A program made the position numbers and the translations under genes. The notes beneath the pieces were generated by a model. The model made no database searches and was not told where the DNA came from. It worked only from the letters and a program-made list of their open reading frames with translations. 64,000 nt of DNA from Deltaproteobacteria bacterium (GTDB lineage Bacteria; Myxococcota_A; UBA9160; PR03): the NCBI GenBank assembly GCA_035063765.1, contig JAPSFT010000005.1:1-64000 (forward strand), in the 5' to 3' direction. This document shows, piece by piece, positions 54,134 to 62,987 of this stretch (positions are counted from its first letter, which is position 1; each line of letters starts with the position of its first letter).

Positions 54134-55156
54134 GTGTCCACCGCGGGCTCTGGACACCCGTCTCTACCGCGTGCAGGTGCGGCGCGCGGCCAGCTCCTGA
54201 TCGGCCTCGGCGACCTCGCGGGAGGTCCCTTCGAGAGCGTAGCGAGCGCCGTGTCCGACGACGGCTCGGTCGTGGTCGGCGAGAGCATCGGGAGCATCAG
54301 CCAGTACGAGATCGGCCGGAGCGCGGTCCGATGGACGCTCGCGGGCGACGTCGTGACGGGCATGGCGAGCCTCGGCTGGCTCGCGCCGAGCTCCCACGAG
54401 AGCCACGCCTACGCCGTCTCCTCGGACGGTGGGATCGTCGCAGGGACCAGCACGGACCCGGCGGACTCCCTCGCCTTCCGCTGGACCCAGGCGGACGGGA
54501 TGCGCCGCATCGAGGATCTCGCGGGGGGTATGGTCCGGAGCAGTGGCCTCGGTGTCTCGGACGCGGGCCGCGTCGTCGGCGAATGCTACGACGCCGGTGG
54601 TGCGAAGGCGTGCTTCGCCGACGAGGAGCAGTTCGCCACGCTTGCCGACCCGTTCTCCGCTCCGATCACGGGCAGCGCGGAGGCCATCACGCCGGACGGG
54701 GTCTTCGTCGCGGGCACGCGCGACACGCAGGAAGGTCGCGAGGCCTTCCGCTGGTCAGCGACCGACCTCGCTCGGGGCGAAGGTGCGATCACGGAACTCG
54801 GCGACCTCGAGGGTGGTGCCTTCGCGAGTACGGCGCACGCCATCTCGGACGACGGCTCGACGGTCGTGGGCAGCTCGGAGGTGGGCGGTGGGACCGAGGC
54901 GTTTCGCTGGACCGAGGCCGGCGGGATCGTGAGCCTGGGCGATCTGCCGGGCGGCAGCGTGAACGCGGTGGCCACTGCGGCCTCGGCGGACGGCTCGCTC
55001 ATCGTGGGCCGCGCAAACGACGCATCCGGCTCGCGCGCCTTCGCGTGGGACGCCGCGCACGGCATGCGGCACCTCACCGACCTGCTCGACGATCGCGGCG
55101 TCGAAACCACCGGCTGGAGGTCAGGAGGGACGGCGCCTCGTCACCAGGACAGGTGA
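54134..55156 (+). pseudogene. HAF-repeat surface protein, truncated at both ends
   Basis: About 340 codons of HAF repeats ('GDLAGGPFESVASAVSDDGS', 'GDLEGGAFASTAHAISDDGS', 'GDLPGGSVNAVATAASADGS', 'EAFRWTEAGGIVSLGDLPGG'). No signal peptide or ribosome site is found upstream: the 280 bases before it are the divergent side of the alcohol dehydrogenase gene, and the GTG at 54134 is only the first start in frame. The C-terminus stops just after 'LTDLLDDRGVETTGW', where intact members continue for another repeat and a PEP-CTERM tail. The stop codon lies inside a small inverted repeat (55140-55157). Confidence 0.7.
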
Positions 55157-55157
55157 C
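55140..55157. repeat. Inverted repeat at the end of the HAF fragment
   Basis: GTCACC-AGGACA-GGTGAC, perfect 6-bp arms, continuing as GGACAGGTGACACCC. It lies exactly where the HAF protein is cut off, and the ORF's stop codon (55154-55156) falls in the right arm. The ACAGGTGACACC style recalls dispersed REP/RAYT-type palindromes, as does the longer repeat at 6844. Confidence 0.5.
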
Positions 55158-55318
55158 ACCCATTCGATTCGGCTGACACGCCGAGCCTCTCCCGGCCACC
55201 TCGCGTGCAGGCAGCGCAGCGGAAGGGACCGCTCGGCAGGGAGCCGGGAGGCCTGGTGGGTCCCTCGTGCGCACCCGGCCCCGGCCGGCCCTTCCACGGT
55301 TCGGCCTGGAGGATCGTG

Positions 55319-55972
55319 ATGGCACCCGTACGGACCTCCGTCCTGCTGGCTCTCGTCCTCCTCGTCGCGGCGCAGCCCGCCCGCGCCGTGTCCCTCGTCA
55401 ACGGCAGCTTCGAGGACGACGCGCTGGCCGCCGACTCGTTCTGCGTCTCGTTCGCCGCGCCGCTCTGTGCATCGCTCACGGGCTGGAGCGGCGACGTCTA
55501 CCTGGTGAACGGAAGCCCCGGCCCGATCGCGCCGCAGCTTCCGATCCCGGATGGCGAGCAGTTCGCGATGATCCAGTCTACCGCCGTGATGCAGCAGTCG
55601 GTGACGATCGACGTCGCCGGCTCCTACCGGCTGACGTGGTCGGATGCCGGACGGGCGCACTACATCGGGGCGAACGGCAACGCGAGCTACGACGTATCGT
55701 TCGACGGGACCGTGCTCGGCTCGTACGACACCGTGACGGGCTCTCCGTGGGCCTCCCACTCGCTGACGTTCCACGCGAACGCGGGCGTCTTCACCCTGGA
55801 GATCGCCGGAACCACGCCGGCCAGCGCAGGAGACAACTCCGCCCTGCTCGACGCCTTCGTCCTGGTGCCCGAGCCGAGCGCCCTCTGCCTCGACGCCGCG
55901 GCGCTGGCCCTCCTTGCCTGCCGGAGCGCCGCGCTTCGTCGGCGAGCGCGCCGGGGCGGACGAGGACGGTAG
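55319..55972 (+). CDS. Secreted PEP-CTERM protein with DUF642/choice-of-anchor-like domain
   Basis: 217 residues with a signal peptide ('RTSVLLALVLLVAAQPARA', 1-25). A beta-sandwich-like domain follows, with 'VNGSFEDDALAADSFCVSF', 'IPDGEQFAMIQSTAVMQQSV' and 'YRLTWSDAGRAHY'. The tail 'LVPEPSALCLDAAALALLAC' with Arg residues is a PEP-CTERM signal. GGAGG lies upstream of the ATG. It is the only fully intact PEP-CTERM gene of the 53.8-56.6 kb stretch, and its 3' end runs into the next truncated copy. Confidence 0.8.
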   Translation: MAPVRTSVLLALVLLVAAQPARAVSLVNGSFEDDALAADSFCVSFAAPLCASLTGWSGDVYLVNGSPGPIAPQLPIPDGEQFAMIQSTAVMQQSVTIDVAGSYRLTWSDAGRAHYIGANGNASYDVSFDGTVLGSYDTVTGSPWASHSLTFHANAGVFTLEIAGTTPASAGDNSALLDAFVLVPEPSALCLDAAALALLACRSAALRRRARRGGRGR

Positions 55973-56597
55973 GAGCGGCCTTCCCCCGGAGATCGCTCCC
56001 GGCACGGCGCTGCTCACCGGCGTCCAGGGCTATGCGGGACTCGGTGCGACGGGCAACGCGTTCGGCGGCCAGTTCCTCCGCAGCATCCCGGCCAACCACG
56101 CCGTCCTGACCCTCACGAACCTGCCCGAGCACACCACGCTGGATCTCGCCTTCCTCTTTGCCGCCATCGACTCGCTGGACGGGACCGGCACCTTCCCGGC
56201 CGGCGACTTCTTCGAGGTGCACGTGGACGGAGTGGTGGTCTTCAGCGAGTCCTTCGCGAACGCCACCGCGGGCCAGATCCAGAGCTACGAGCCCCCGGCC
56301 GGGGTCGAGCTCGCGCGCCATGCCGATCTCGGCTTCAGCGGGCCCGGCAGCTACTACACCGACAGCGCGTACGATCTCGGCGCAGACCCGATCTTCCAGG
56401 ACATCCCGCACACCGGATCGTCCCTGACCCTCGACTTCTTCATGCAGGGCCCCGGCAACCAGGCGCTCGAAGACGAGTCCTGGGCGATCGACAACCTCTC
56501 GGTGCGGGTGGACACCGTGCCCGAGCCCGGCTCCGGTGCCCTGATGCTCGCCGGCCTCGCCGGTCTCGCCTTCTCTGCGACGCGGCGGCTGGGCTAG
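55973..56597 (+). pseudogene. 5'-truncated PEP-CTERM protein fragment
   Basis: The frame opens inside the previous gene (an ATG at 55914), but family-like sequence starts only near 55980 ('PPEIAPGTALLTGVQGYAGL', 'FGGQFLRSIPANHAVLTLTN'). It runs through 'SWAIDNLSVRVDTVPEPGSG' to a PEP-CTERM tail. No signal peptide, ribosome site or plausible own start exists. The two PEP-CTERM sequences abut with no spacer, which implies a deletion that removed the N-terminal part of the second gene. Confidence 0.65.
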
Positions 56598-56703
56598 CCC
56601 GCCACGCCCCGGCGGTCGTTCGAGGGAGACCAGGAGCGGCCCGCCCCGCTCCCGAACGCATGCTGCTCTTGACCGCCCTCGATGGATCCAGGAGCTTCGA
56701 AGC

Positions 56704-57081
56704 ATGCGCAACGAGGAGGTGATCGCGGCGCTCGCCGCGCTGGCGCAGGAGACGCGGCTCGGGGTGTTCCGCCTGCTCGTGCGGGCCGGCGCCGGAGGGC
56801 TGCCGGTGGGCGCGATCGGCGACGAGCTCGGGATCCCGGCCGCGACGCTCTCCTTCCACCTGAAGGAGCTGCGGAACGCCGGCCTCGTGAGCTGCCGCTG
56901 CGAGGGGACCTCGCGGATCTACACGCCGAGCTTCGCGAGGGTCTCCGAGCTGATCCGCTTCCTGACGGCCAACTGCTGCGCGGGCGTCTCGGGCTCGGGC
57001 CCCGCGCCGGGTGCCCGCCGCGGGGCTGCTCGCAAGACGGCGGCGAGCGCCCGGAGGGCGGCGGGAGGGAGGCGCCCGTGA
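56704..57081 (+). CDS. ArsR family transcriptional regulator
   Basis: 125 residues with a winged helix-turn-helix ('QETRLGVFRLLVRAGAGGLP', 'IPAATLSFHLKELRNAGLVS'). It ends with 'IYTPSFARVSELIRFLTANC', and the Cys-Cys near residue 90 may form a metal or thiol site. The C-terminal basic tail is unusual. It lies 49 bases upstream of the histidine-phosphatase gene on the same strand, and no arsenic genes are adjacent. Possible regulators of arsM at 39 kb would have to act in trans. Confidence 0.87.
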   Translation: MRNEEVIAALAALAQETRLGVFRLLVRAGAGGLPVGAIGDELGIPAATLSFHLKELRNAGLVSCRCEGTSRIYTPSFARVSELIRFLTANCCAGVSGSGPAPGARRGAARKTAASARRAAGGRRP

Positions 57082-57130
57082 GGCGCGGGCGTCCCGGCGC
57101 TCGCGGCCTTCGACGCCGGGGATGCGAGCC

Positions 57131-57724
57131 ATGGCCAGCGGCAGCGCCGCCGATCGCCCGGGCGAGGTGTGGCTCGTCCGTCACGGCGAGACGCCCTGGA
57201 GCCGGGACGGGCTCCACACCTCGCACAGCGATCCGGATCTGACCGAACGCGGCGAGGCGAGCGCCCGGGCGCTCGCCGGGCGCCTGCGCACCGAGCGCTT
57301 CGACCTCGTCCTCACGAGCCCCCGGCTGCGCGCCCGGCGTACCGCCGCGCTGGCGGGCTTCGCCGCGGCCGAGGCCGACGGCGACCTGGTCGAGTGGGAC
57401 TACGGGCGCTACGAGGGCATCTCGACGCCCGAGATCCGACGGTCCGTGCCCGGCTGGACGGTGTGGACGCATCCCTGTCCCGGCGGCGAGACGGCGCAGG
57501 AGGTGTCGGAGCGGCTCGACCGGGTGATCGCCCGGGCCCGGGCCGCCGGCGGCCGGACCCTCCTCTTCGGACACGGACATGCGTTGCGCGCCCTCGCCGC
57601 ACGCTGGATCGGGCAGGAGGTCACGCTGGGCCGCTCGCTGCGGCTCGACACGGGCACCCTCTCGACGCTCGGCTGGGAGCGGGAGAGCCCCGTGATCCTG
57701 TGCTGGAACGCCGGGGCCCGGTAG
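57131..57724 (+). CDS. Histidine phosphatase family protein (phosphoglycerate-mutase-like)
   Basis: 197 residues. The catalytic His is in 'VWLVRHGETPWSRDG' near 20, with the second Arg in 'TSPRLRARRTA' and Glu/His pair in 'DLVEWDYGRYEG' and 'LLFGHGHALRAL' near 140. It is a cofactor-type sugar or nucleoside phosphatase of the SixA/PhoE class. I use the ATG at 57131 with GGGGA 8 bases before it; an ATG at 57122 is also in frame. Follows the ArsR gene. Confidence 0.88.
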   Translation: MASGSAADRPGEVWLVRHGETPWSRDGLHTSHSDPDLTERGEASARALAGRLRTERFDLVLTSPRLRARRTAALAGFAAAEADGDLVEWDYGRYEGISTPEIRRSVPGWTVWTHPCPGGETAQEVSERLDRVIARARAAGGRTLLFGHGHALRALAARWIGQEVTLGRSLRLDTGTLSTLGWERESPVILCWNAGAR

Positions 57725-57772
57725 CGGCGGCGGGAGGCCCGGCGCCGGAGGGCGCCCGGGCCCGGCGACGGG

Positions 57773-59401
57773 CTACGCGCCGATCCCCGCCTCGTGCAGG
57801 AGCGTGCGCCAGCGCGCGAGCTCGGGACGGGGGGCTGCGGCCAGGATCGTGCGGTCCGGGCGCACGAGCAGCGCGTGGGCGCCGCCGGCGGCGAGCGCCG
57901 CGCCGATGCGGCCCGAGCGGTCGACGAGCGTCGTCGTCTCGTCGCTCGCGTGCGCGCTTGCCTCGGCCTCCGAGGCGACGACGCGCACGAAGCGCGTGTC
58001 GAGGCGCTTCCAGAACGAGCGCTCCTCCGCCCCGGGCGGCCCGAGCGGGGCATGGCCGTCGCCGAGCACGACGAAGCCCGTGCCGAGGGCGTCGTCGAGG
58101 AGGTGCTCCGCGCCGTCGCGGGTCGTGACGGGCCCCTGCGGCAGGAAGCGCCCGGCGAGATCGCCGCGCCGGCGTGCCGGACACACGAGCGCCCCCCGGC
58201 CGAGCCGGCCGAAGAGATGCTCGGCGAGGAGGTCGTCGCTGCCGAGGAGCCCCCCGGCCGCGCGGGCGAGCCGGTGCTGCCAGGCGAGCCGGCCGGGCGT
58301 CCCCCGCGTCATCGAGCGGCCGATCCGCACGGCCGCGTGGATCACGCGGCGCGCGTGCGGGCGGCGCTCGCTCTCGTAGCTGTCGAGGATCCGCGCATCC
58401 GCATCGCCGCGCAGGTGCAGCGCGAGCTTCCAGGCGAGGTTCGCGGCGTCGCGCACGCCCGCGCACAGGCCCTGCCCGAGGAAGGGCGGCGTCTGGTGCG
58501 CCGCGTCGCCGAGGAGGAAGACGCGGCCGCGCCGCCACGGCCGCGCCACGATCGAGCGGAAGGTGTAGACGGCGGCGCGGAGCAGCTCCAGGGTGGACGG
58601 ATCGCGATCGCCGAGCCAGGGCGCGACGAGCGCGCGGACCCGCTCGGGCCGCGTCATCTCGGCCGGTACGTCGCCGGGCATGAGCATGAACTCCCAGCGA
58701 TGGCGGTCCTCGAGCACCGGCATGTAGGTCGAGGGCCGCCCGGGATCGCAGACCTGCTGCACGCCGGGGAAGGCGACGAAGGGTGCCGGCGAGCGTACGT
58801 CCACGACGAGCCAGGTCTCGTCGAAGCCGAGGTCCTCCATCGCGACACCGACGAAGCCGCGCGTGCGGCTGCGCGCGCCGTCGCAGGCGAGCACGGCCTG
58901 CGTCCACACCTCCGAGAGCACGCCGCTCTCGCGATCGCGGAAGGTGACGCGCACGGGGGCCGGCCCGTCGTCGCGGTCCTGCTCGATGGCCTCCATCTCC
59001 GTGCGCGCGAGGAGCGTCACGTTCGGGCGCCTCGCAAGGCCCTCGCGCAGGACGAGCTCGAGCTCGGGCTGGTCGAAGAAGCTCGATTCGGGCAGGCCGT
59101 GGGGCCCGCTCTCCGCCCGGCGCGGCAGCTCGAAGACCGGCCGCAGCGAGCGGTCCACGAGCTGCATGCCCGGGATCGCGCGCGAGCGCGCGGCGATCTC
59201 CGCGTGGAGGCCGATCGCCTGGAAGACGCGGAAGGTCTCGTCGTCGAAGTGGACGGCGCGCGGCAGGGGGTACGGCGCCGCCTCGCGCTCGAGCAGCAGG
59301 ACGTCGATGCCGCGCTGCGCGAGGAGGTGCGCCGCCACCACGCCGGTGGGCCCGGCGCCCACGATCACCACGGAGACGGGACGGTGCTGCGCGATCGGCA
59401 T
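57773..59401 (-). CDS. FAD-dependent aromatic monooxygenase, MhpA-like
   Basis: 542-residue class A flavoprotein hydroxylase, similar in layout to 3-(3-hydroxyphenyl)propionate 2-hydroxylase. FAD loop 'VVIVGAGPTGVVAAHLLAQRG' near 11-31, the DG block 'VLACDGARSRTRGFVGV' near 170 and the FAD ribityl block 'VFLLGDAAHQTPPFLGQGLC' near 300. A C-terminal thioredoxin-like extension (from about 420) is typical of MhpA/PheA hydroxylases. It is the last gene of the TetR/VOC/FAH operon and would add the hydroxyl that prepares a ring for cleavage. Confidence 0.88.
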   Translation of the reverse strand: MPIAQHRPVSVVIVGAGPTGVVAAHLLAQRGIDVLLLEREAAPYPLPRAVHFDDETFRVFQAIGLHAEIAARSRAIPGMQLVDRSLRPVFELPRRAESGPHGLPESSFFDQPELELVLREGLARRPNVTLLARTEMEAIEQDRDDGPAPVRVTFRDRESGVLSEVWTQAVLACDGARSRTRGFVGVAMEDLGFDETWLVVDVRSPAPFVAFPGVQQVCDPGRPSTYMPVLEDRHRWEFMLMPGDVPAEMTRPERVRALVAPWLGDRDPSTLELLRAAVYTFRSIVARPWRRGRVFLLGDAAHQTPPFLGQGLCAGVRDAANLAWKLALHLRGDADARILDSYESERRPHARRVIHAAVRIGRSMTRGTPGRLAWQHRLARAAGGLLGSDDLLAEHLFGRLGRGALVCPARRRGDLAGRFLPQGPVTTRDGAEHLLDDALGTGFVVLGDGHAPLGPPGAEERSFWKRLDTRFVRVVASEAEASAHASDETTTLVDRSGRIGAALAAGGAHALLVRPDRTILAAAPRPELARWRTLLHEAGIGA

Positions 59402-59424
59402 GGGGCTCCTCCTCGGGAGGGGAT

Positions 59425-60384
59425 TCAGCGGACGAGGTTCTCCTGCCCGCCGAGGTCGATCGCGCCATCCGGCGTGCGGATCGTGGCGGTGACGCGATCG
59501 CCCGGCTGCAGGTACGCGCGGCGCCGGGCCTGCGCGCGCAGGAAGAGCTCCCAGCGCCGGGCCTCGGGCAGGAGCGAGACGAGGCGCTGCACGAGCGCGG
59601 GCGGCGACCGGAGCGCGACGCCGCCCGGTGTCCCCGTCAGGATCAGGTCGCCCGGGTCGAGGTCCTCGATCTGGGTCAGCTCCGTGAGCGTCGCCGCGGG
59701 GTCGAAGACCATGTCGCCGGCGCTCGCGTCCTGCCGCACCTCCCCGTTCACGCGCAGCGTGAGCCGCAGCTCGCGCCAGCGCGCGAGCTCGGCCGGCTCC
59801 GGGACGAAGAGCACGGGGCCCGCCGGGCAGAAGGTCCGGTAGCTCTTGCCCTTGTAGAACTGGGTCTGCGGGAGCTGCACGTCGCGGGCACTCACGTCGT
59901 TGGCGACGACGAGCCCTGCCACGAAGCGCGGCAGGGTGGCGTCCTCCACCACGGTCGGGCCGCGCGTGGCCGTGCCGATCACGAGGCCGAGCTCGACCTC
60001 GTAGTCGAGCAGCCGCACGTGCGGCGGCCGCACGATCGCGTCGCGTGGCCCGGTGATCGCGGCCGACGACTTGCGGAAGAGCACGTTGAAGCGCTTCGCG
60101 TCCGGGTCGAGTCCGATCTCCTCGAGGTGCGAGCGGTAGTTCATGCCCTGGGCGATCACGCGGCAGGGGTGGGTGACGGGCGCGAGCAGCTCGAGCTCCG
60201 CGAGCGGCCGGGCGCCGCCGCCGGGCGTGCGCGCGAGCGCGCGCGCCGCGTCGAGGCCCTTCGCCAGCAGCCGGGCCGTGGTCGGGTAGGAGCCGGGAAG
60301 CCGGCGCACGCCGTCCGGGGCGAGCACGCCCCAGGCGCCCTCGGCGTCGTCGGCGTCGCGGAAGTGAACGAGCGAGAGGCCCAT
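59425..60384 (-). CDS. Fumarylacetoacetate hydrolase family protein
   Basis: 319 residues of the FAH fold. Metal-binding acidic residues are in 'LLDYEVELGLVIGTATRGPT' near 128 and 'GLVVANDVSARDVQLPQTQF' near 157. 'KSYRTFCPAGPVLF' near 183 and 'LDPGDLILTGTPGGVAL' near 258 are standard blocks. Members hydrolyse or decarboxylate C-C bonds of ring-fission products. Good ribosome site (GGAGGAGGAG). It sits between the FAD hydroxylase and the VOC dioxygenase, which makes it the likely processing enzyme after ring cleavage. Confidence 0.9.
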   Translation of the reverse strand: MGLSLVHFRDADDAEGAWGVLAPDGVRRLPGSYPTTARLLAKGLDAARALARTPGGGARPLAELELLAPVTHPCRVIAQGMNYRSHLEEIGLDPDAKRFNVLFRKSSAAITGPRDAIVRPPHVRLLDYEVELGLVIGTATRGPTVVEDATLPRFVAGLVVANDVSARDVQLPQTQFYKGKSYRTFCPAGPVLFVPEPAELARWRELRLTLRVNGEVRQDASAGDMVFDPAATLTELTQIEDLDPGDLILTGTPGGVALRSPPALVQRLVSLLPEARRWELFLRAQARRRAYLQPGDRVTATIRTPDGAIDLGGQENLVR

Positions 60385-60428
60385 CGGTCTCCTCCTCCGC
60401 AGCGGGACCGCGCCCGCGCGGCGAATCC

Positions 60429-61541
60429 TCAGCGCGCGAGCGCCCGCCGCTGTGCGGCGAGGCGGCCGAGCCGCAGCTCCTCGTGGCCTAGGCGGCGGCG
60501 CAGCAGGTCCACGAAGAACCGGGGCCCCGGCGGCGGGCCCACGAAGTCCGCGGGCAGCGGCGGGCCCCACTGGTAGAGGGTCGTGCCGCGGAAGGGCGTG
60601 CGGCCCGTCCCGGCCGGCGCCGTCAGCACGTCACCGTCCGCGTAGTGCTCGAGCGTCCGGCCATCGGGGTCGCGCCAGTAGTCGAAGAGCTGGCTGCCGA
60701 GGATGTGCCGCCCGATGCCCCAGACGTGGCGCCAGCCGCGCTCGCGCAGCCAGGCGCCGCCGGCGGCGATGGCGTCGAGATCCTCGGTCTCGAAGGCGGC
60801 GTGCGCGAGGCCGTCGCCCGCGCCGGCGGCGATCGCGATCGTGTGGTGATCGCTCGGCTGCTCGCCGCGATCGCAGCGGGTGAACGCCATCACCGGACCG
60901 CGCCCGGGCGCCTCCTCGAGCCACTGGAAGTCCGACACGATCATCCCGAAGGTGCGCATCCAGAAGAGCAGGGTGCGCGCGAAGTGGGTGGTCTCGAGCG
61001 CGACGTGCCCGAGGCGGGCGAGCTCGGCGGGCGCGCGCGCGGGGCGCTGCGTGCCGTCGACGCGGGGCTTCTCCGCGGGCCGGTTCGCGGCGAGTGCCGG
61101 GCGGCGCGGGAGCGGCGCCACCTCGGCGATCCCGTGGACCGCGTGCACCGCGAGCCCGCCGGGCGCGGCGAGGCGCACGCGCAGCCCGCCGCCCGGCTCG
61201 GTGATGCGCTCGATCGGCGCGGCCCCGGGGAGCGAGGCGAGCCGCCGCAGGGCGAGCTCCGAGTCGACGCGCATCGCGACGGCCTCGAAGCGCGCGCGCG
61301 GCCCGCGCCGCAGGATCACGGCGTGATGCGCCGGCCCGTGCGCGCGCAGCCAGACCGCGTCTGGCGAGCAGGCCGACGGGAAGAGGCCGAAGTCCTGGTA
61401 GAAGCGCTCCGCACGCTCGAGATCGGGCGTCACGAGCGCGACGTGCGCGACGTCCTCGGCCCGCACGAGCGGGTCGAGCACCCGCCCGCGCTCGACGTCG
61501 GCCCGATCGGTGGACGAGAGGAACGGGAAGGGACGGCTCAT
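60429..61541 (-). CDS. Two-module VOC protein, extradiol-dioxygenase-like
   Basis: 370 residues with two VOC modules. The second carries metal-ligand candidates: His in 'LGHVALETTHFARTLLFW' near 178, His in 'GLAHAAFETEDLD' near 245 and Glu in 'DPDGRTLEHYADGD' near 298. This order H-H-E fits extradiol dioxygenases of the 2,3-dihydroxybiphenyl type. The first module lacks those residues. The ATG overlaps the TetR stop by 4 bases (ATGA), so regulator and enzyme are translated together. Likely cleaves a catechol-type ring; the substrate is unknown. Confidence 0.82.
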   Translation of the reverse strand: MSRPFPFLSSTDRADVERGRVLDPLVRAEDVAHVALVTPDLERAERFYQDFGLFPSACSPDAVWLRAHGPAHHAVILRRGPRARFEAVAMRVDSELALRRLASLPGAAPIERITEPGGGLRVRLAAPGGLAVHAVHGIAEVAPLPRRPALAANRPAEKPRVDGTQRPARAPAELARLGHVALETTHFARTLLFWMRTFGMIVSDFQWLEEAPGRGPVMAFTRCDRGEQPSDHHTIAIAAGAGDGLAHAAFETEDLDAIAAGGAWLRERGWRHVWGIGRHILGSQLFDYWRDPDGRTLEHYADGDVLTAPAGTGRTPFRGTTLYQWGPPLPADFVGPPPGPRFFVDLLRRRLGHEELRLGRLAAQRRALAR

Positions 61542-62224
61542 CGGCTCTCCTCCGCGGGCGCAAGACCCTCCCGGACGCGGCGCCCGCCCGCACGCGCGAT
61601 CTCCGCGGCGTCGGCCACGCCGAGCAGGCGCAGGACGTGGGTCACGAAGGCGACGTCCGCGTCGGGGCCGAGCCGTCCCTCGAGCCGTGCCGCGAGCGCG
61701 CGCATCACGCCGCCGCTCACCATCTCGATCACGACCTCGAGCGCCTCGACCTGGAAGCGCCCGGCCGCGCGGCCCCGGCGCAGGTCGGCCTGCATGCGCC
61801 GGCGGAGCGCGTGCCAGAGCTCGGGATGCCCGCTCATGGTGAGCGCGAGGGCGAAGGACGCCGTCGCGGGATCGCGCCCGGCGAGCGCGAGCACGTTCGC
61901 AAGGCCGATCGCGAGCAGCTCGGCCGGGTCTTCGAGCCCGGCCGAGAGCGCGTCGTTCTCGGCGGCCACGCGGTCGAGGACGTGGCGGACGGTCGCGAGC
62001 AGCGCCGCCTCGCGCGAAGGGAAGTACGAGTAGAAGGTCCCGAAGCCGACGTCCGCGGCCTCGGCGATGCGCGCGATCGTCGCGGCCTCGAGCCCGCTCT
62101 CGGCGATCACGCGGCGCGTGGCGTCGAGCAGGCGCTCGCGGGTCTCGCGGCGGCGGCGCTGGCGGCGGCCCTCGGGCGCGGCCGGCGGCGCGGGAGCGGC
62201 GTGGCGGGCGGGCAGGCGGGCCAT
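61538..62224 (-). CDS. TetR family transcriptional regulator (first gene of aromatic operon)
   Basis: 228 residues. The TetR DNA-binding region is near 28-75 ('ATIARIAEAADVGFGTFYSY' then 'FPSREAALLATVRHVLDRV'). The helical ligand domain shows no specific match. It is the first gene of the transcript TetR-VOC-FAH-hydroxylase and overlaps the VOC start, so it probably represses its own operon until an aromatic inducer binds. An AT-richer 127-base leader with inverted repeats lies upstream. Confidence 0.88.
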   Translation of the reverse strand: MARLPARHAAPAPPAAPEGRRQRRRRETRERLLDATRRVIAESGLEAATIARIAEAADVGFGTFYSYFPSREAALLATVRHVLDRVAAENDALSAGLEDPAELLAIGLANVLALAGRDPATASFALALTMSGHPELWHALRRRMQADLRRGRAAGRFQVEALEVVIEMVSGGVMRALAARLEGRLGPDADVAFVTHVLRLLGVADAAEIARAGGRRVREGLAPAEESR

Positions 62225-62272
62225 CGGTCCTCGGCGGGCCGCACCCCGGCGACCCGGAGGCAGGTTAGGCGA

Positions 62273-62312
62273 AATCCGATGGGATCGTCAAGTTCGATTT
62301 ATCGATCGGATT
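62273..62312. promoter_or_regulatory. Candidate operator and promoter of the TetR-led operon
   Basis: 8-bp arms AATCCGAT (62273-62280) and ATCGGATT (62305-62312) frame 24 bases that also hold TCGA-TTTA-TCGA and, on the minus strand, TTGACG (62291-62286). The region is AT-richer than its surroundings and lies 49-88 bases upstream of the TetR start. A TetR dimer site overlapping the -35 box is the natural reading; no clear -10 is visible. Confidence 0.45.
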
Positions 62313-62351
62313 CTATCGGCTTGCCTCCGTCCCGGGTCAGGGGCTTCCGCG

Positions 62352-62987
62352 TCAACCGCGGACCTCGATGACCGCCGGGTCGTCCGCGTGCTCGAGCAGC
62401 AGGCGGCGCACCCGGTCCTGCCAGAGCGCCTGGAAGGTCGAGGCCTCCTCGCCGCTCGCCTCGCCGCGCAGGCAGCGCCCCATGAGCTGCGAGGTGCGCG
62501 GATCGCCGCCCACGCGCTCGAGGTGCGCCGCGACCTCGACCGGCGTCCCGGCCCCGTCGACGCGCGAGAAGCGGAGCTCGCCGAAGGCGAGGGGGCGCCC
62601 GAAGAAGAGCCGCTCGCGCCGGCCGAAGCGCCCGCCGATCCCCGGGAAGCCGCTGTCCCCGGTCGCCCCGGTGACGAAGGTGCAGACCGCGGCGACCACG
62701 CCGGTCACGCCCGCGTCGCGCGCCTCGCGGAGCTCGACCCGGATCCCGCCCCGCTCGGGCGCCCCGCCCCCGTACAGCCGGCCGAGCGCCGCGCGCGTCA
62801 TCAGGAAGGCCGACGCGACCGTCGGGCAGGAGTGGCCGGCCATCCGCACGACGTCGGCGTAGCGGTAGCGGAGGCGCCCCGCGCCGGCCGCGCCGAGGAA
62901 GCCGGCGAGCGGGTCGACGACGTCGATCACCGGCGCGTCGTCGAAGAAGGACGGGAAGGACTCGTGCGAAGCGGACCCGGCGGACAT
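62352..62987 (-). CDS. FmdE-like (formylmethanofuran dehydrogenase subunit E region) protein
   Basis: 211 residues. 'ADVVRMAGHSCPTVASAFLM' near 44-63 carries the G-H-x-C-P motif of the FmdE family, which in some members binds a metal or Fe-S centre. Later blocks are 'GVTGVVAAVCTFVTGATGDS' and 'FPGIGGRFGRRERLFFG'. Function is unknown in bacteria lacking methanofuran chemistry; a metal-dependent sensor or carrier role has been suggested for relatives. It is divergent from the metalloprotease gene and separate from the TetR operon by 127 bases. Confidence 0.65.
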   Translation of the reverse strand: MSAGSASHESFPSFFDDAPVIDVVDPLAGFLGAAGAGRLRYRYADVVRMAGHSCPTVASAFLMTRAALGRLYGGGAPERGGIRVELREARDAGVTGVVAAVCTFVTGATGDSGFPGIGGRFGRRERLFFGRPLAFGELRFSRVDGAGTPVEVAAHLERVGGDPRTSQLMGRCLRGEASGEEASTFQALWQDRVRRLLLEHADDPAVIEVRG

